Notes: generated by a model not told the origin, from the letters alone. DNA of 35,698 nucleotides from Erwinia pyrifoliae DSM 12163 (GCF_000026985.1 NC_017390.1:843199-878896), one strand, 5' to 3'. Counted from the first letter of the stretch, positions 1 through 11,358 are shown. Numbers and translations are program-made.

Positions 1-166
1 ATGGCTGCTCGCGGCGTTTTAACGTGCTGCGCGCCATTGATCCGGCGTCGGGCAGTGCTCGCAATCCTCACATACTTGTTTGTATGCTGCGGTTGCTGCG
101 CGCTGTCCTTCACCGCCTGAATGGCTGCTCGCAGCGTTTTGACCTGCTGCGCGCCATTGATCCGGC
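1..166. repeat. Direct repeat, 120-bp period (two partial copies)
   Basis: Bases 1-46 recur at 121-166 with three mismatches (at 13/133, 21/141 and 24/144); positions 25-46 are identical to 145-166. The stretch between the copies contains a short inverted repeat, CATAC at 71-75 and GTATG at 82-86. The first copy starts at the window edge, so an array may continue to the left. No protein is recognisable. It lies just past the 3' end of sgrR, where E. coli has thiB, so it may be an intergenic repeat family. Its function is unknown. Confidence 0.6.
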
Positions 167-204
167 ATCAACATCAGGGTTTTCCGCACCCCGTTGAGAA
201 CGGT

Positions 205-1899
205 TTATTCTAGAGGTTTCGCTGTTGTGACGAAAGCCTCTTCGTCAGGTGGGGCAAGCCAGGCGGATTTAAAATCAAACCAGCCCAGAGTATTCATGCG
301 TACGCCGCGCATACTGCGCTGGCCGTGCAGCAGCAGCCAGTGATGGAACAGCGGGTGCAGATAATGGCTGTTGATCAGCTGTTTGCTCCAGTCGGCCAGC
401 GTCAGCTGCTGCTCGCGCCACTGGCGCGCCGTCTCCGGCCAGTCGATAGGTACACAGTGGTGGATCAGCGGCATTTCATACAGCATGGAGAACAGGGAAA
501 ACTCCAGCGGCAGCGTGAAGTTGGCGCTACCGAGCCAGAGATCGCTCGGCGCATCGCCGCGATGCCAGCTTTCATAGTCGATCTCCTGGATTATCAGCTC
601 AACGCCGTGTGCGGCGAGGATCGGGCCAAGCGCGTTAGCGATGCCCCGGTGTTCAATATGGTCGCTGTACCAGGTGATGGTCAGTGAGGTCAGAGCACTG
701 GGTTTTTCCGCCGTCTTCATATAGCGACGATGGTGCCAGCGCGGCAGCAGGCCATAAGCCGGGAACCAGTAACGCTGGTAGGCAATCCCGCTGTGATTGA
801 GCAGGGCAATAGGGTTAAAAATGGTGCAGATCCAGCGCCGCAGCTGTTCGTTGCGCCCATGCTCTGAACGCTGATCGAACAGCAGAAAATAGCAGCCCTC
901 TTCCAGACGGCTCTCCTCTGATTTTTCATCGCTGCTTTCGCTTTGTAGTTTGACGCCGGAATAGACCAGTTCGTCGCTGAACTCCGGTAGCACCCAGATG
1001 TTGACCTCGTCGATCAGCGCCCGGTAGCCGAAATAATCATCAAAGGCGGCAATACGCAGCTGGCTGTGCTGGTTAAGCTCCACCACGTAGGCTCCGGTCC
1101 CCACCGGCTGGCGGGCGAAATTGCGCAGAGAAGGCCATTCTTCAGGCAGGATCATGGCATTAACGCTGGCCAGCAGCCACGGCAGCCAGCCGTCAGGATG
1201 ATGCAGGTGAATATCCAGCGTCCACGGGCCAGGGCATTCGATGCGTGAAAAGTGGCTGAACAGCGGCTGGGGCATTAGCCGTTGCAGCGTGGTGATCACA
1301 TCATTCATATCCAGCTCGCGTCCGTGGTGAAAGTGGATGGCCGGACGAATAAAGAAGCGCCAGTGTAGCGGGCTAATCTGCTGCCAGTGATGGGCGATAT
1401 CCGGCTCGACTTCCCCGTTTTCCTCATTTATCCGCGCCAGGCCGTTGAAGATCTGCCGCGCCAGATGGGTTTCCGAGCGCCTGAGCGGCGTGCCGGGCAG
1501 TAAATTGAGCAGCGGGCGGTAATACAGCACGCGCAGAATGTGCTTGCCCTGGCGGAAGCTGCGGCCCAGATGGGAAAGCAGCATCTGGCGTACGCGCCCT
1601 CTGTCCCCCACCAGCTGCACCAGCTGGTCGATTTCGTCATGATCCAGCAGTTCCTGTGCGCGCTGCTGCTGTAACGTCGGCCCGGTGTAGCGGAAAGTCA
1701 GCGCGGAACGTTTGCCGCGCCCGGCCTCGGCCTGCCACTCCAGCCATCCCTGCTGCTGCATGGCATTGAGCAGATTACGCATATGGCGGCGTGAACAGCT
1801 GAGCTGCACCGCCAGATCGCTGAGCGTGGTTTCCTGTGGCTGGCCCTCGCAGCACTGCCAGAGCCGGATAAACTGCTGCTGCAAACGCTTCGACGGCAT
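205..1899 (-). CDS. sgrR: Transcriptional regulator SgrR
   Basis: SgrR activates the small RNA gene sgrS during glucose-phosphate stress. The protein is about 564 aa. An N-terminal winged-helix DNA-binding region (about residues 1-110, with [20 protein letters not shown]) is followed by a domain related to periplasmic solute-binding proteins, thought to sense a metabolite. Long stretches match E. coli SgrR, for example [20 protein letters not shown] and the C-terminal [21 protein letters not shown] chose the ATG at 1899 because [17 protein letters not shown] aligns with the E. coli N-terminus; a longer frame opens at 1986 but would overlap the sgrS promoter. The gene is divergent from sgrS and setA, the usual arrangement. 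It is slightly longer than the E. coli protein (551 aa), mainly through an acidic insertion near the middle ([15 protein letters not shown]). Confidence 0.95.
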   Translation of the reverse strand: MPSKRLQQQFIRLWQCCEGQPQETTLSDLAVQLSCSRRHMRNLLNAMQQQGWLEWQAEAGRGKRSALTFRYTGPTLQQQRAQELLDHDEIDQLVQLVGDRGRVRQMLLSHLGRSFRQGKHILRVLYYRPLLNLLPGTPLRRSETHLARQIFNGLARINEENGEVEPDIAHHWQQISPLHWRFFIRPAIHFHHGRELDMNDVITTLQRLMPQPLFSHFSRIECPGPWTLDIHLHHPDGWLPWLLASVNAMILPEEWPSLRNFARQPVGTGAYVVELNQHSQLRIAAFDDYFGYRALIDEVNIWVLPEFSDELVYSGVKLQSESSDEKSEESRLEEGCYFLLFDQRSEHGRNEQLRRWICTIFNPIALLNHSGIAYQRYWFPAYGLLPRWHHRRYMKTAEKPSALTSLTITWYSDHIEHRGIANALGPILAAHGVELIIQEIDYESWHRGDAPSDLWLGSANFTLPLEFSLFSMLYEMPLIHHCVPIDWPETARQWREQQLTLADWSKQLINSHYLHPLFHHWLLLHGQRSMRGVRMNTLGWFDFKSAWLAPPDEEAFVTTAKPLE

Positions 1900-1931
1900 A
1901 AAAGGGGAACTCCGTGTTAAAAGCTGTCTGT

Positions 1932-1959
1932 TTTTCTTACCCCATATTACGGCGATAAT
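1932..1959 (+). promoter_or_regulatory. Probable sgrS promoter
   Basis: A good -10 hexamer, GATAAT, lies at 1954-1959, seven bases before the inferred SgrS 5' end at about 1967. The -35 region (about 1932-1937, T-rich) is poor, which fits a promoter that depends on an activator, as SgrR does in E. coli. The -10 is seen in the sequence; activation by SgrR is inferred from family knowledge. Confidence 0.55.
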
Positions 1960-1966
1960 GGCAACA

Positions 1967-2098
1967 GATGAAAGAGCGGGAGGCATTCATCATCTGAATG
2001 GCGTTCTGGCATCTTACCCAAAAGCTTTGGCTTGATAGGGTATTTCTGAGTATGGTGCATTTCACCCGCCAGCGGGCAGACAGGCCGCTGGCTTTTTT
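1967..2098 (+). ncRNA. sgrS: SgrS small regulatory RNA (short form)
   Basis: In E. coli SgrS pairs with ptsG and other sugar-transporter mRNAs with Hfq, blocking translation when sugar phosphates accumulate. Here the 5' end resembles E. coli SgrS (GATGAA followed by a G-rich stretch from 1967). The seed CTGAGTATGGTGC at 2046-2058 is the conserved ptsG-pairing segment. It is followed by CACCCGCCAGC and a terminator hairpin (arms 2068-2075 and 2085-2092) with six T at 2093-2098. The RNA is about 132 nt against about 227 nt in E. coli. The missing part is mainly where sgrT lies in E. coli. It sits between divergent sgrR and downstream setA, as expected. The 5' end is inferred from the -10 box, not mapped. 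Confidence 0.88.
2068..2098 (+). terminator. SgrS intrinsic terminator / Hfq tail
   Basis: GCCAGCGG at 2068-2075 pairs perfectly with CCGCTGGC at 2085-2092, followed by six T. In SgrS the U tail is also the Hfq-binding end. Any readthrough would enter setA, which starts 57 bases later. Confidence 0.9.
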
Positions 2099-2154
2099 CG
2101 TGGTTTTTCTTATAAGCTATGGGTTTAGCACTCCGATCAGTTGAGGCATCAGTC

Positions 2155-3360
2155 ATGAAAGCGCTTTGGAGCCGTCGTCGTCGTATTCATCCGGTCTACC
2201 TCGCTTTTATGGCGGTTTCTTTTATGGTCGGTATCGCTGGCGCATTGCAGTCACCCACCCTGAGCCTGTTCCTCAGCCGTGAGGTTGGCGTACGGCCATT
2301 CTGGGTCGGGCTGTTTTATACGGTGAATGCGGTAGCGGGGATTATCGTCAGCCTGCTGTTGGCAAAGCGCTCGGATAATCAGGGCGACCGGCGCATGCTG
2401 ATCCTGTTCTGCTGCGTGATGGCCATTGCCAACGCCGTGCTGTTTGCCTTTAACCGCCACTATCTGACGCTGGTTATTGCCGGCGTGCTGTTATCGTCGA
2501 TTGCCAGCGTAGCGATGCCGCAGATTTTCGCGCTGGCGCGTGAATATGCCGACAGCTCGGCGCGTGAAGCGGTGATGTTCAGCTCGGTAATGCGTGCGCA
2601 GCTGTCTTTGGCATGGGTTATCGGCCCGCCGCTGTCGTTTGCCATTGCGCTTAACTACGGTTTTACCGCCATGTTCCTGGTGGCTGCCCTGCTGTTTTTC
2701 GTCTGCGTGGCGCTGATCTGGTTCACGCTGCCGTCGGTGCCGCGTGCGGAAAACACCGCAGCGGAGCCTCTCAGCGATATCAGCGGCTGGAAGCATCGCG
2801 ATGTGCGCATGCTGTTTATTGCATCGGTGTTTATGTGGACCTGCAATACCATGTATGTGATTGATATGCCTTTGTATATCAGCATCGTACTCGGTCTGCC
2901 GGATAAACTGGCGGGCCTGCTGATGGGCACCGCTGCCGGGCTGGAAATTCCGGTGATGCTGCTGGCCGGGCATTATGTGAAACGCTTCGGTAAGCGGCCG
3001 ATGATGCTGCTGGCCGTGGGCTGCGGGGTGCTGTTTTATCTCGGGCTGGTGTTGTTTCATGGCCGCACTGAATTAATGCTGCTACAGCTGCTTAATGCGC
3101 TGTTTATCGGCATTATTGCCGGGATTGGTATGATCTGGTTCCAGGATCTGATGCCGGGCCGGCCCGGTTCGGCCACCACGCTGTTTACTAACAGTATTTC
3201 CACCGGGGTGATTCTGGCCGGGGTGCTGCAGGGTGTGATGGCGGAAACCTTCGGCCACCATGCGGTGTACTGGCTGGCATCGCTACTGGCGCTGATTTCC
3301 TTCGCCCTATCCTGGCAGGTCAGAGAGGCACGGACGGTGAAATCGGTGCCGCTTGCCTGA
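2155..3360 (+). CDS. setA: Sugar efflux transporter SetA
   Basis: SetA is a major-facilitator-superfamily pump of the inner membrane that exports glucose and lactose analogues. It is co-transcribed with sgrS and helps relieve sugar-phosphate stress. The protein is about 401 aa with roughly twelve hydrophobic segments. It is very close to E. coli SetA: GALQ(S)PTLSLFLSREVG near the N-terminus, the cytoplasmic loop AKRSDNQGDRR, SSVMRAQLSLAWVIGPPL, MWTCNTMY and TTLFTNSISTGVILAGV. I chose ATG 2155 because GAGG at 2143-2146 sits eight bases upstream; an in-frame ATG at 2119 lacks such a site. It is downstream of SgrS and convergent with leuD. Confidence 0.95.
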   Translation: MKALWSRRRRIHPVYLAFMAVSFMVGIAGALQSPTLSLFLSREVGVRPFWVGLFYTVNAVAGIIVSLLLAKRSDNQGDRRMLILFCCVMAIANAVLFAFNRHYLTLVIAGVLLSSIASVAMPQIFALAREYADSSAREAVMFSSVMRAQLSLAWVIGPPLSFAIALNYGFTAMFLVAALLFFVCVALIWFTLPSVPRAENTAAEPLSDISGWKHRDVRMLFIASVFMWTCNTMYVIDMPLYISIVLGLPDKLAGLLMGTAAGLEIPVMLLAGHYVKRFGKRPMMLLAVGCGVLFYLGLVLFHGRTELMLLQLLNALFIGIIAGIGMIWFQDLMPGRPGSATTLFTNSISTGVILAGVLQGVMAETFGHHAVYWLASLLALISFALSWQVREARTVKSVPLA

Positions 3361-3373
3361 CCGCCAGCCAAAG

Positions 3374-3409
3374 CCCCCGGGGCGCGCGGCAATCTGCGCG
3401 TACCGGGGG
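3374..3409. terminator. GC-rich hairpin between convergent setA and leuD
   Basis: CCCCCGG at 3374-3380 pairs with CCGGGGG at 3403-3409 around a GC-rich interior, ending three bases from the leuD stop codon. There is no U tract on either strand, so it may be a transcript-end stabilising structure or a weak bidirectional terminator rather than a classic intrinsic terminator. Confidence 0.45.
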
Positions 3410-3411
3410 GA

Positions 3412-4017
3412 TTAGCGCAGAAATGACGGTTGCTGCCGCTCATAAGCGCTGATATCGGCATCATGCTGTAGGGTCAGGCCAATCGCATCCAGGCCATTGA
3501 GCAGGCAGTGACGGCGAAAAGGGTCGATGGCGAACGGGTAAAGGTGATCGCCTGCCTGTACCTGCTGATTTTCCAGATCGACGGTAAAGCGTATTCCCGG
3601 CTGTGCTGCCACTAACTGAAACAGTTCATCGACCTGCTGTTCGCTTAACGTCACCAGCAGCAGCTGATTATTGAACGCGTTATTGGCAAAGATATCCGCA
3701 AAGCCCGATCCGACAATGGCCTGAATGCCGTAGTCGGTCAGCGCCCACGGGGCGTGTTCGCGTGATGAACCGCAGCCGAAGTTTTCGCGCGTCAGCATGA
3801 TGCTGGCTCCGCTGAACTCGGGTTTATTCAGCACGAAATCCGGGTTGGCAATCTGCCCTTCGGCATCCAGATAACGCCAGTCGTAGAACAGGTTGCGGCC
3901 AAAACCGGTGCGCGTCACCATCTGCAAAAACTGCTTCGGGATAATCGCATCGGTATCGACGTTTGCGGCATCCAACGGCAGCACGATGCCGCTATGTTGA
4001 GTCAATTTTTTTGCCAT
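3412..4017 (-). CDS. leuD: 3-isopropylmalate dehydratase small subunit LeuD
   Basis: LeuD is the small (swivel-domain) subunit of isopropylmalate isomerase. With LeuC it converts 2-isopropylmalate to 3-isopropylmalate in leucine synthesis. The protein is 201 aa, the family's usual size. Conserved stretches are [19 protein letters not shown] near the N-terminus and [16 protein letters not shown] around residues 69-84, a substrate-binding loop. It is the last gene of leuABCD, nine bases after leuC, with an AAGGAA ribosome-binding site just upstream of its ATG. Nothing looks broken. Confidence 0.97.
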   Translation of the reverse strand: MAKKLTQHSGIVLPLDAANVDTDAIIPKQFLQMVTRTGFGRNLFYDWRYLDAEGQIANPDFVLNKPEFSGASIMLTRENFGCGSSREHAPWALTDYGIQAIVGSGFADIFANNAFNNQLLLVTLSEQQVDELFQLVAAQPGIRFTVDLENQQVQAGDHLYPFAIDPFRRHCLLNGLDAIGLTLQHDADISAYERQQPSFLR

Positions 4018-4026
4018 AAAGGTTCC

Positions 4027-5424
4027 TTACGTCAGGTCGCGGATATCGGCAAAGTGACCGGCTATCGCCGCCGCCGCCGCCATCGCCGGGCTGACCAGAT
4101 GAGTTCGTCCGCCGCGCCCCTGGCGGCCTTCAAAGTTACGGTTACTGGTTGAGGCGCAGCGCTCGCCCGGCTGCAGGCGGTCGTTATTCATCGCCAGGCA
4201 CATTGAACAGCCCGGCAGACGCCATTCAAACCCGGCATCAATAAAAATGCGATCCAATCCTTCCGCTTCCGCCTGTGCTTTCACCGGGCCGGAGCCTGGC
4301 ACCACGTAACCCTGTACGCCCTGGGCAATTTTATGCCCTTTAACGATGGCCGCCGCCGCACGCAGATCTTCAATGCGCGAGTTGGTGCAGGAACCGATAA
4401 ACACCTTATCAACAGAAACCTCGGTCAGACGAATGCCGGGCTTGAGATCCATATAGGCCAGCGCTTTTTCCGCCGAGGCGCGCTCCACCGGGTCGCTGAA
4501 GGAGGCCGGATCGGGGATTGGGTCGCTGACGGCGATCACCTGTCCCGGATTGGTGCCCCAGGTCACCTGTGGCGCAATGTCGGGCGCATCGATAATCACC
4601 ACCTTGTCAAAGTGCGCGCCCTCATCGGTGTGCAGGGTGCGCCAGTATTCGACCGCCTGCTGCCATTCGGCTTCTTTCGGGGCATAGCGACGGCCTTTCA
4701 CGTAGCGGAACGTGGTGTCATCCGGGGCGATTAACCCCGCTTTAGCACCCAGCTCGATCGCCATATTGCACAGCGTCATGCGGCCTTCCATGCTTAGCGC
4801 TTCCACCGCCGCCCCGCAGAACTCGACAACGTGACCGTTACCGCCGCCGCTGCCGGTTTTGCCGATAATCGCCAGCGCGATATCTTTCGCGGTGATCCCC
4901 GCCGCCGTGTGACCTCGTACTTCAATTTTCATGGTTTTGGCGCGTGACTGCTTCAGCGTCTGGGTAGCCAGAACATGTTCCACTTCCGAGGTGCCGATAC
5001 CAAACGCCAGCGCGCCGAGCGCGCCATGAGTTGAGGTGTGCGAATCACCGCAGACGATGGTCATGCCGGGCAGCGACAGTCCCTGCTCCGGGCCCATCAC
5101 ATGCACAATTCCCTGGAACTGATGACTGAGGTCAAACAGCTGTACGCCGAAGGCCTCACAGTTTTTCATCAGCATCGACATCTGGATACGTGCCATTTCG
5201 CCGCTGGCGTTAATATCGCGCGACTGGGTAGAGACGTTGTGATCCATAGTGGCAAAGGTTTTCGACGGTTGACGCAGCGGGCGATTATGGGCGCGCAGGC
5301 CGTCAAAGGCCTGGGCTGAGGTCACCTCATGCACCAGGTGGCGGTCGATATAGATCAGCGGCGTTTCGCCGTTGGCTTCGTGCACGACATGGACATCAAA
5401 CAGCTTCTCGTACAGTGTTTTCAT
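4027..5424 (-). CDS. leuC: 3-isopropylmalate dehydratase large subunit LeuC
   Basis: LeuC is the aconitase-family catalytic subunit carrying a [4Fe-4S] cluster; it works with LeuD. The protein is 465 aa (E. coli 466). Cluster ligands are visible in [13 protein letters not shown] and in [13 protein letters not shown], and the motif [12 protein letters not shown] is present. The start at 5424 (KTLYEKLFD follows) matches the E. coli N-terminus. A ten-residue upstream extension is possible but would overlap the end of leuB. The leuB stop codon is four bases upstream, so translation is probably coupled. Confidence 0.97.
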   Translation of the reverse strand: MKTLYEKLFDVHVVHEANGETPLIYIDRHLVHEVTSAQAFDGLRAHNRPLRQPSKTFATMDHNVSTQSRDINASGEMARIQMSMLMKNCEAFGVQLFDLSHQFQGIVHVMGPEQGLSLPGMTIVCGDSHTSTHGALGALAFGIGTSEVEHVLATQTLKQSRAKTMKIEVRGHTAAGITAKDIALAIIGKTGSGGGNGHVVEFCGAAVEALSMEGRMTLCNMAIELGAKAGLIAPDDTTFRYVKGRRYAPKEAEWQQAVEYWRTLHTDEGAHFDKVVIIDAPDIAPQVTWGTNPGQVIAVSDPIPDPASFSDPVERASAEKALAYMDLKPGIRLTEVSVDKVFIGSCTNSRIEDLRAAAAIVKGHKIAQGVQGYVVPGSGPVKAQAEAEGLDRIFIDAGFEWRLPGCSMCLAMNNDRLQPGERCASTSNRNFEGRQGRGGRTHLVSPAMAAAAAIAGHFADIRDLT

Positions 5425-5428
5425 CGTA

Positions 5429-8087
<2,659 letters not shown>

Positions 8088-8132
8088 TGGGTGATTCCTT
8101 GTCGTCAGTATGTCGCCGGTTTTCGCGAGCAT

Positions 8133-8160
8133 AAAAAAACCCGCGCATCGGCGCGGGTTT
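8133..8160 (-). terminator. leu operon attenuator
   Basis: On the minus strand a seven-base GC stem (8151-8157 pairing with 8140-8146) with an ATCG loop is followed by seven U (complement of the A run 8133-8139), 45 bases before the leuA start. It lies just after the leuL stop codon, as expected for the 3:4 terminator of leucine attenuation. An upstream hairpin within leuL (8204-8209 with 8234-8239, and 8212-8217 with 8221-8226) is the probable 1:2 pause structure. Confidence 0.92.
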
Positions 8161-8180
8161 CTTAGTTTTGCAAGTCTGAA

Positions 8181-8264
8181 TCAGTGATTGATTCCGCCCA
8201 CAAGCCTACCGCGCATTGAGAATGCGTTGAGTAGTAGGCCGAGTAGGCGGTTGAAACGAATCAT
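8181..8264 (-). CDS. leuL: leu operon leader peptide LeuL
   Basis: This is a 27-residue leader peptide beginning MIRFNRLLGLLLNAF. It resembles E. coli LeuL, which has an FIGLLLLNASSLRGR core. The control codons are CTA CTC GGC CTA CTA CTC: five leucine codons in six, three of them the rare CTA. When charged leucyl-tRNA is scarce the ribosome should stall here and prevent the attenuator from forming. The start at 8264 has a GAGG about nine bases upstream. It is too short for ordinary gene finders. Confidence 0.93.
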   Translation of the reverse strand: MIRFNRLLGLLLNAFSMRGRLVGGINH

Positions 8265-8297
8265 TGGTTCAGACCTCATTAATTCAAAGTGGCAATA

Positions 8298-8327
8298 TTG
8301 ATACCCGATAACGGTCGGGGCTGTCAA
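8298..8327 (-). promoter_or_regulatory. leuLABCD promoter
   Basis: On the minus strand a perfect -35, TTGACA (8327 to 8322), is followed after 18 bases by TATCAA (8303 to 8298). This places transcription start near 8290, with a leader of about 200 nt containing leuL and the attenuator. The exact -10 is uncertain. Confidence 0.75.
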
Positions 8328-8330
8328 CTG

Positions 8331-8796
8331 AAATGCCCGTACAATGAATGTGCTGCGCAGAAAGCCATAAGGAAATTATTCTGGCGACGGACCAGGCAGC
8401 AGCAGAATAGCGAAAAATGATGGCCATGCAGGTCAATCACGGCGGTCATTATCGCCATATTTAGCGCGCTGTTTTTCTTTATGATTATGATTTAGCTTGG
8501 TTTATTTTTTTTTGGCACATCGCTTTCACCTGCTGTCAGCGCTGAACATTCTGGATAAATATTCCATCTTTACTCTGAAAGTTAGCATATAAAACTAGAA
8601 ATTAACGCTGGTTAGAACGGCTAACCGTTCTCTGACCGTGATGTGGTTTTTATAACAACACGATCGCGCTGAAAAATAACGCTGTAGCAGTACATTTCGC
8701 TTTTATAACGCTTTATTCTTAGTGTAATTGCCGCTGGCTGGGGGATGAGGCAGAGCCTTAATACACGTTTTCCGCACCCGCACCGGGGTTTGCCGT
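8331..8796. other. Gene-free spacer between leu promoter and ilvI promoter region
   Basis: No credible coding frame is present on either strand. E. coli and Salmonella have leuO here, and no piece of a LysR-type regulator is visible. The segment is AT-rich (for example 8500-8512 and 8575-8605). It holds one clear dyad: AGAACGG at 8614-8620 and CCGTTCT at 8625-8631. The sequence GCTTTATTCTTA around 8709-8720 resembles the Lrp consensus, and Lrp activates ilvIH in E. coli, but this is a weak match. Confidence 0.7.
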
Positions 8797-8825
8797 TTGC
8801 CTGTCAACTTTTCTACGGTTATGGT
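8797..8825 (+). promoter_or_regulatory. Candidate ilvIH promoter
   Basis: TTGCCT at 8797-8802 and TATGGT at 8820-8825 are separated by 17 bases. The -10 lies inside an inverted repeat, GGTTATGG (8817-8824) and CCATAACC (8831-8838), which could be an operator. Matches to consensus are moderate, and other promoters nearer ilvI cannot be excluded. Confidence 0.35.
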
Positions 8826-8977
8826 ATTTGCCATAACCTCTACACTGGGGCTTAGCCCCGTACCCAGATTTCGGAAATGATTTCCAAAATCTCAGCATAA
8901 AACAGGTTTTGACCTTGTCTGGCAAAGCTGTGCTCTCAGCGACAGATAAATCAGCACCTTAAAGCCTGGAGGCAAAA

Positions 8978-10702
8978 ATGGAGATGTTGTCAGGAGCCGA
9001 GATGGTGGTCCGATCGTTAATCGATCAGGGCGTAAAACATGTATTCGGCTACCCCGGCGGAGCGGTCCTTGATATTTATGACGCTCTGCAAACCGTTGGC
9101 GGCGTGGATCATATCCTGGTGCGCCACGAGCAGGGCGCGGTGCATATGGCCGATGGCTATGCCCGTGCCACCGGTGATGTCGGCGTGGTGCTGGTCACCT
9201 CCGGCCCTGGTGCAACCAATGCCATTACCGGTATCGCCACGGCGTATATGGATTCGATTCCTATGGTGGTGCTGTCCGGCCAGGTGATGTCCTCCCTGAT
9301 TGGTTACGATGCCTTCCAGGAGTGCGATATGGTGGGGATCTCCCGCCCGGTGGTTAAACACAGCTTTATGGTTAAGCGGGTAGAAGATATCCCGACCGTG
9401 ATGAAGAAGGCGTTCTGGCTGGCTGCCAGCGGCCGTCCGGGGCCGGTCGTGGTCGATCTGCCAAAAGATATGATGAACCCGGCGAATAAGCTGCCGTACG
9501 TCTGGCCTGATGAGGTCAGTATGCGCTCATACAACCCGACGACACAGGGGCATAAAGGCCAAATTAAGCGCGCATTACACACCTTGCTGGCGGCGAAAAA
9601 CCCGGTGATTTATGCCGGCGGCGGGGTGATTAATGCCGCCTGTCATGACGAGCTGCGCCAGCTGGCCGAAGCGCTGAACGTGCCGGTTACCACATCGCTG
9701 ATGGGGCTGGGGGCCTTTCCCAGCACTCACCGCCAGTGCGTGGGTATGCTGGGCATGCACGGCACCTATGAAGCCAATATGACCATGCATCACTCCGACG
9801 TTATCTTTGCCGTTGGCGTGCGCTTTGATGACCGTACCACCAATAACCTGGCAAAGTATTGCCCGAACGCGACCGTGCTGCATATCGACATTGACCCAAC
9901 GTCGATTTCAAAAACCATCGCTGCCGATGTGCCAATCGTGGGTGATGCCAGACAGGTTCTGCAACAGATGCTGGAATTGCTGGCGCAGAATGAAACCCGG
10001 CAGGACTTTGACGCGCTGCGCGACTGGTGGCAGAGCATCGAACGGTGGCGCTCCCGTCACTGCCTGGAGTTCGATCGTACCAGTGACAACATTAAACCGC
10101 AGGCGGTTATCGAGACCATTTGCCGCCTGACGCAAGGCGACGCCTACGTGACTTCCGATGTCGGACAACATCAGATGTTCGCTGCGCTCTACTATCAGTT
10201 TGATAAACCGCGCCGCTGGATCAACTCTGGCGGCCTCGGCACGATGGGCTTTGGCCTGCCGGCAGCCCTCGGGGTGAAACTGGCTCTGCCCGATGAAACG
10301 GTGGTATGCGTGACGGGGGACGGCAGTATCCAGATGAATATTCAGGAGCTGTCGACCGCGCTGCAATACGGCATTCCGGTGCTGGTGCTAAACCTCAATA
10401 ATCGAGTTTTGGGTATGGTGAAGCAGTGGCAGGACATGATTTACTCCGGCCGCCATTCGCAATCTTATATGGAATCGCTGCCTGACTTTGTCCGTCTGGC
10501 GGAAGCCTACGGTCATGTGGGTATCTCCATTTCCCGCCCCGACGAGCTGGAGTCAAAACTGGCGCAGGCGTTGGAACAGTTAGCGAAAAATCGCCTGGTG
10601 TTTGTGGATGTCAACGTTGATGGCAGCGAGCACGTCTACCCGATGCATATTCGCGGTGGCGGCATGGACGAAATGTGGCTGAGCAAAACGGAGAGGACTT
10701 AA
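8978..10702 (+). CDS. ilvI: Acetohydroxyacid synthase III large (catalytic) subunit IlvI
   Basis: IlvI is the ThDP-, FAD- and Mg-dependent catalytic subunit of acetolactate synthase III. It makes acetolactate and acetohydroxybutyrate for valine, leucine and isoleucine synthesis. The protein is 574 aa, the same as E. coli. The ThDP-activating glutamate lies in [19 protein letters not shown] (about residue 47). The C-terminal ThDP motif starts at [12 protein letters not shown] and ends at LNLNN, and [10 protein letters not shown] follows. A strong GGAGG precedes the ATG. ilvH follows two bases after the stop codon. In E. coli the operon is activated by Lrp. Confidence 0.97.
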   Translation: MEMLSGAEMVVRSLIDQGVKHVFGYPGGAVLDIYDALQTVGGVDHILVRHEQGAVHMADGYARATGDVGVVLVTSGPGATNAITGIATAYMDSIPMVVLSGQVMSSLIGYDAFQECDMVGISRPVVKHSFMVKRVEDIPTVMKKAFWLAASGRPGPVVVDLPKDMMNPANKLPYVWPDEVSMRSYNPTTQGHKGQIKRALHTLLAAKNPVIYAGGGVINAACHDELRQLAEALNVPVTTSLMGLGAFPSTHRQCVGMLGMHGTYEANMTMHHSDVIFAVGVRFDDRTTNNLAKYCPNATVLHIDIDPTSISKTIAADVPIVGDARQVLQQMLELLAQNETRQDFDALRDWWQSIERWRSRHCLEFDRTSDNIKPQAVIETICRLTQGDAYVTSDVGQHQMFAALYYQFDKPRRWINSGGLGTMGFGLPAALGVKLALPDETVVCVTGDGSIQMNIQELSTALQYGIPVLVLNLNNRVLGMVKQWQDMIYSGRHSQSYMESLPDFVRLAEAYGHVGISISRPDELESKLAQALEQLAKNRLVFVDVNVDGSEHVYPMHIRGGGMDEMWLSKTERT

Positions 10703-10704
10703 TT

Positions 10705-11196
10705 ATGCGTCGCGTATTATCGGTTCTGCTGGAAAATGAATCCGGCGCATTATCCCGCGTGGTGGGGCTGTTTTCCCAGCGCGGCTACAACATTGAGAGC
10801 CTGACCGTGGCGCCGACGGACGATCCAACGCTGTCACTCATGACTATTCAGACCGTGGGTGACGAAAAGGTGATCGAGCAGATCGAGAAGCAGCTGCATA
10901 AGCTGGTTGACGTGCTGCGCGTCAGCGAGCTTGGCCAGGGCGCTTTCGTCGAGCGCGAAATCATGCTGGTGAAGATTCAGGCCAGTGGTTATGGTCGTGA
11001 AGAGGTCAAACGCAGCGCAGAAATCTTCCGTGGACAGATCGTCGACGTCACGCCGACGCTTTATACGGTTCAGCTGGCAGGCACCAGCGACAAACTGGAC
11101 GCTTTCCTGAGCACCGTGCGTGAAGTAGCGGAAATCGTAGAAGTGGCCCGATCTGGCCTCGTTGGCGTGGCGCGCGGCGATCGTATTATGCGTTAG
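10705..11196 (+). CDS. ilvH: Acetohydroxyacid synthase III regulatory subunit IlvH
   Basis: IlvH is the small subunit that binds IlvI, raises its activity and confers valine inhibition. The protein is 163 aa, the same as E. coli. The N-terminal ACT domain starts [20 protein letters not shown] with [15 protein letters not shown]. The C-terminal domain includes [20 protein letters not shown] chose ATG 10705, two bases after the ilvI stop codon with GAGAGGA upstream (10691-10697), over an in-frame start at 10675 inside ilvI. E. coli has Arg where this protein has Leu after DDPTLS. Confidence 0.97.
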   Translation: MRRVLSVLLENESGALSRVVGLFSQRGYNIESLTVAPTDDPTLSLMTIQTVGDEKVIEQIEKQLHKLVDVLRVSELGQGAFVEREIMLVKIQASGYGREEVKRSAEIFRGQIVDVTPTLYTVQLAGTSDKLDAFLSTVREVAEIVEVARSGLVGVARGDRIMR

Positions 11197-11227
11197 TTTC
11201 CTGCAGTGATTGTCAGGAATGTCAGCT

Positions 11228-11254
11228 AACCCGGCGTAATGTCGGGTTTTTTTA
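11228..11254 (+). terminator. ilvIH intrinsic terminator
   Basis: AACCCGGC at 11228-11235 pairs with GTCGGGTT at 11241-11248 (one G-U) around a GTAAT loop, followed by a T run to 11253. It lies 31 bases after the ilvH stop codon. Confidence 0.92.
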
Positions 11255-11302
11255 TTTTTACAATAAAGCCGGGGTTGCTGCACGAAAGCGGTTGCTCGCC
11301 AC

Positions 11303-11347
11303 ACTTTTCTGCGGTTAGATGTTACGAATTCTAATCCATAGAAAAGT
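11303..11347. promoter_or_regulatory. Long two-part inverted repeat just upstream of cra
   Basis: ACTTTTCT at 11303-11310 is the exact inverse of AGAAAAGT at 11340-11347. Inside it, GGTTAGA (11313-11319) pairs with TCTAATC (11330-11336) with one G-U. The structure ends two bases before the G-rich ribosome-binding site of cra. It could be a DNA operator or, if transcribed, an RNA hairpin beside the start codon. No Cra-type operator is evident in it. Confidence 0.6.
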
Positions 11348-11358
11348 ATGGGGTTATT

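Noticed and set aside
1..170. CRISPR array
   Set aside because: Only two imperfect copies with a 74-bp interval, unlike short identical repeats and unique spacers; no cas genes are present.
191..203. Terminator for sgrR (CCGTT/AACGG hairpin)
   Set aside because: Only a five-base stem with no U run on the minus strand.
2491..3060. 189-codon minus-strand ORF inside setA
   Set aside because: His/Gln-rich antisense shadow of a well-conserved gene, with no independent support.
8821..8880. 19-codon frame starting MVFAITSTLG upstream of ilvI as a leader peptide
   Set aside because: No ribosome-binding site, no run of regulatory codons, and its ATG lies within the candidate -10.
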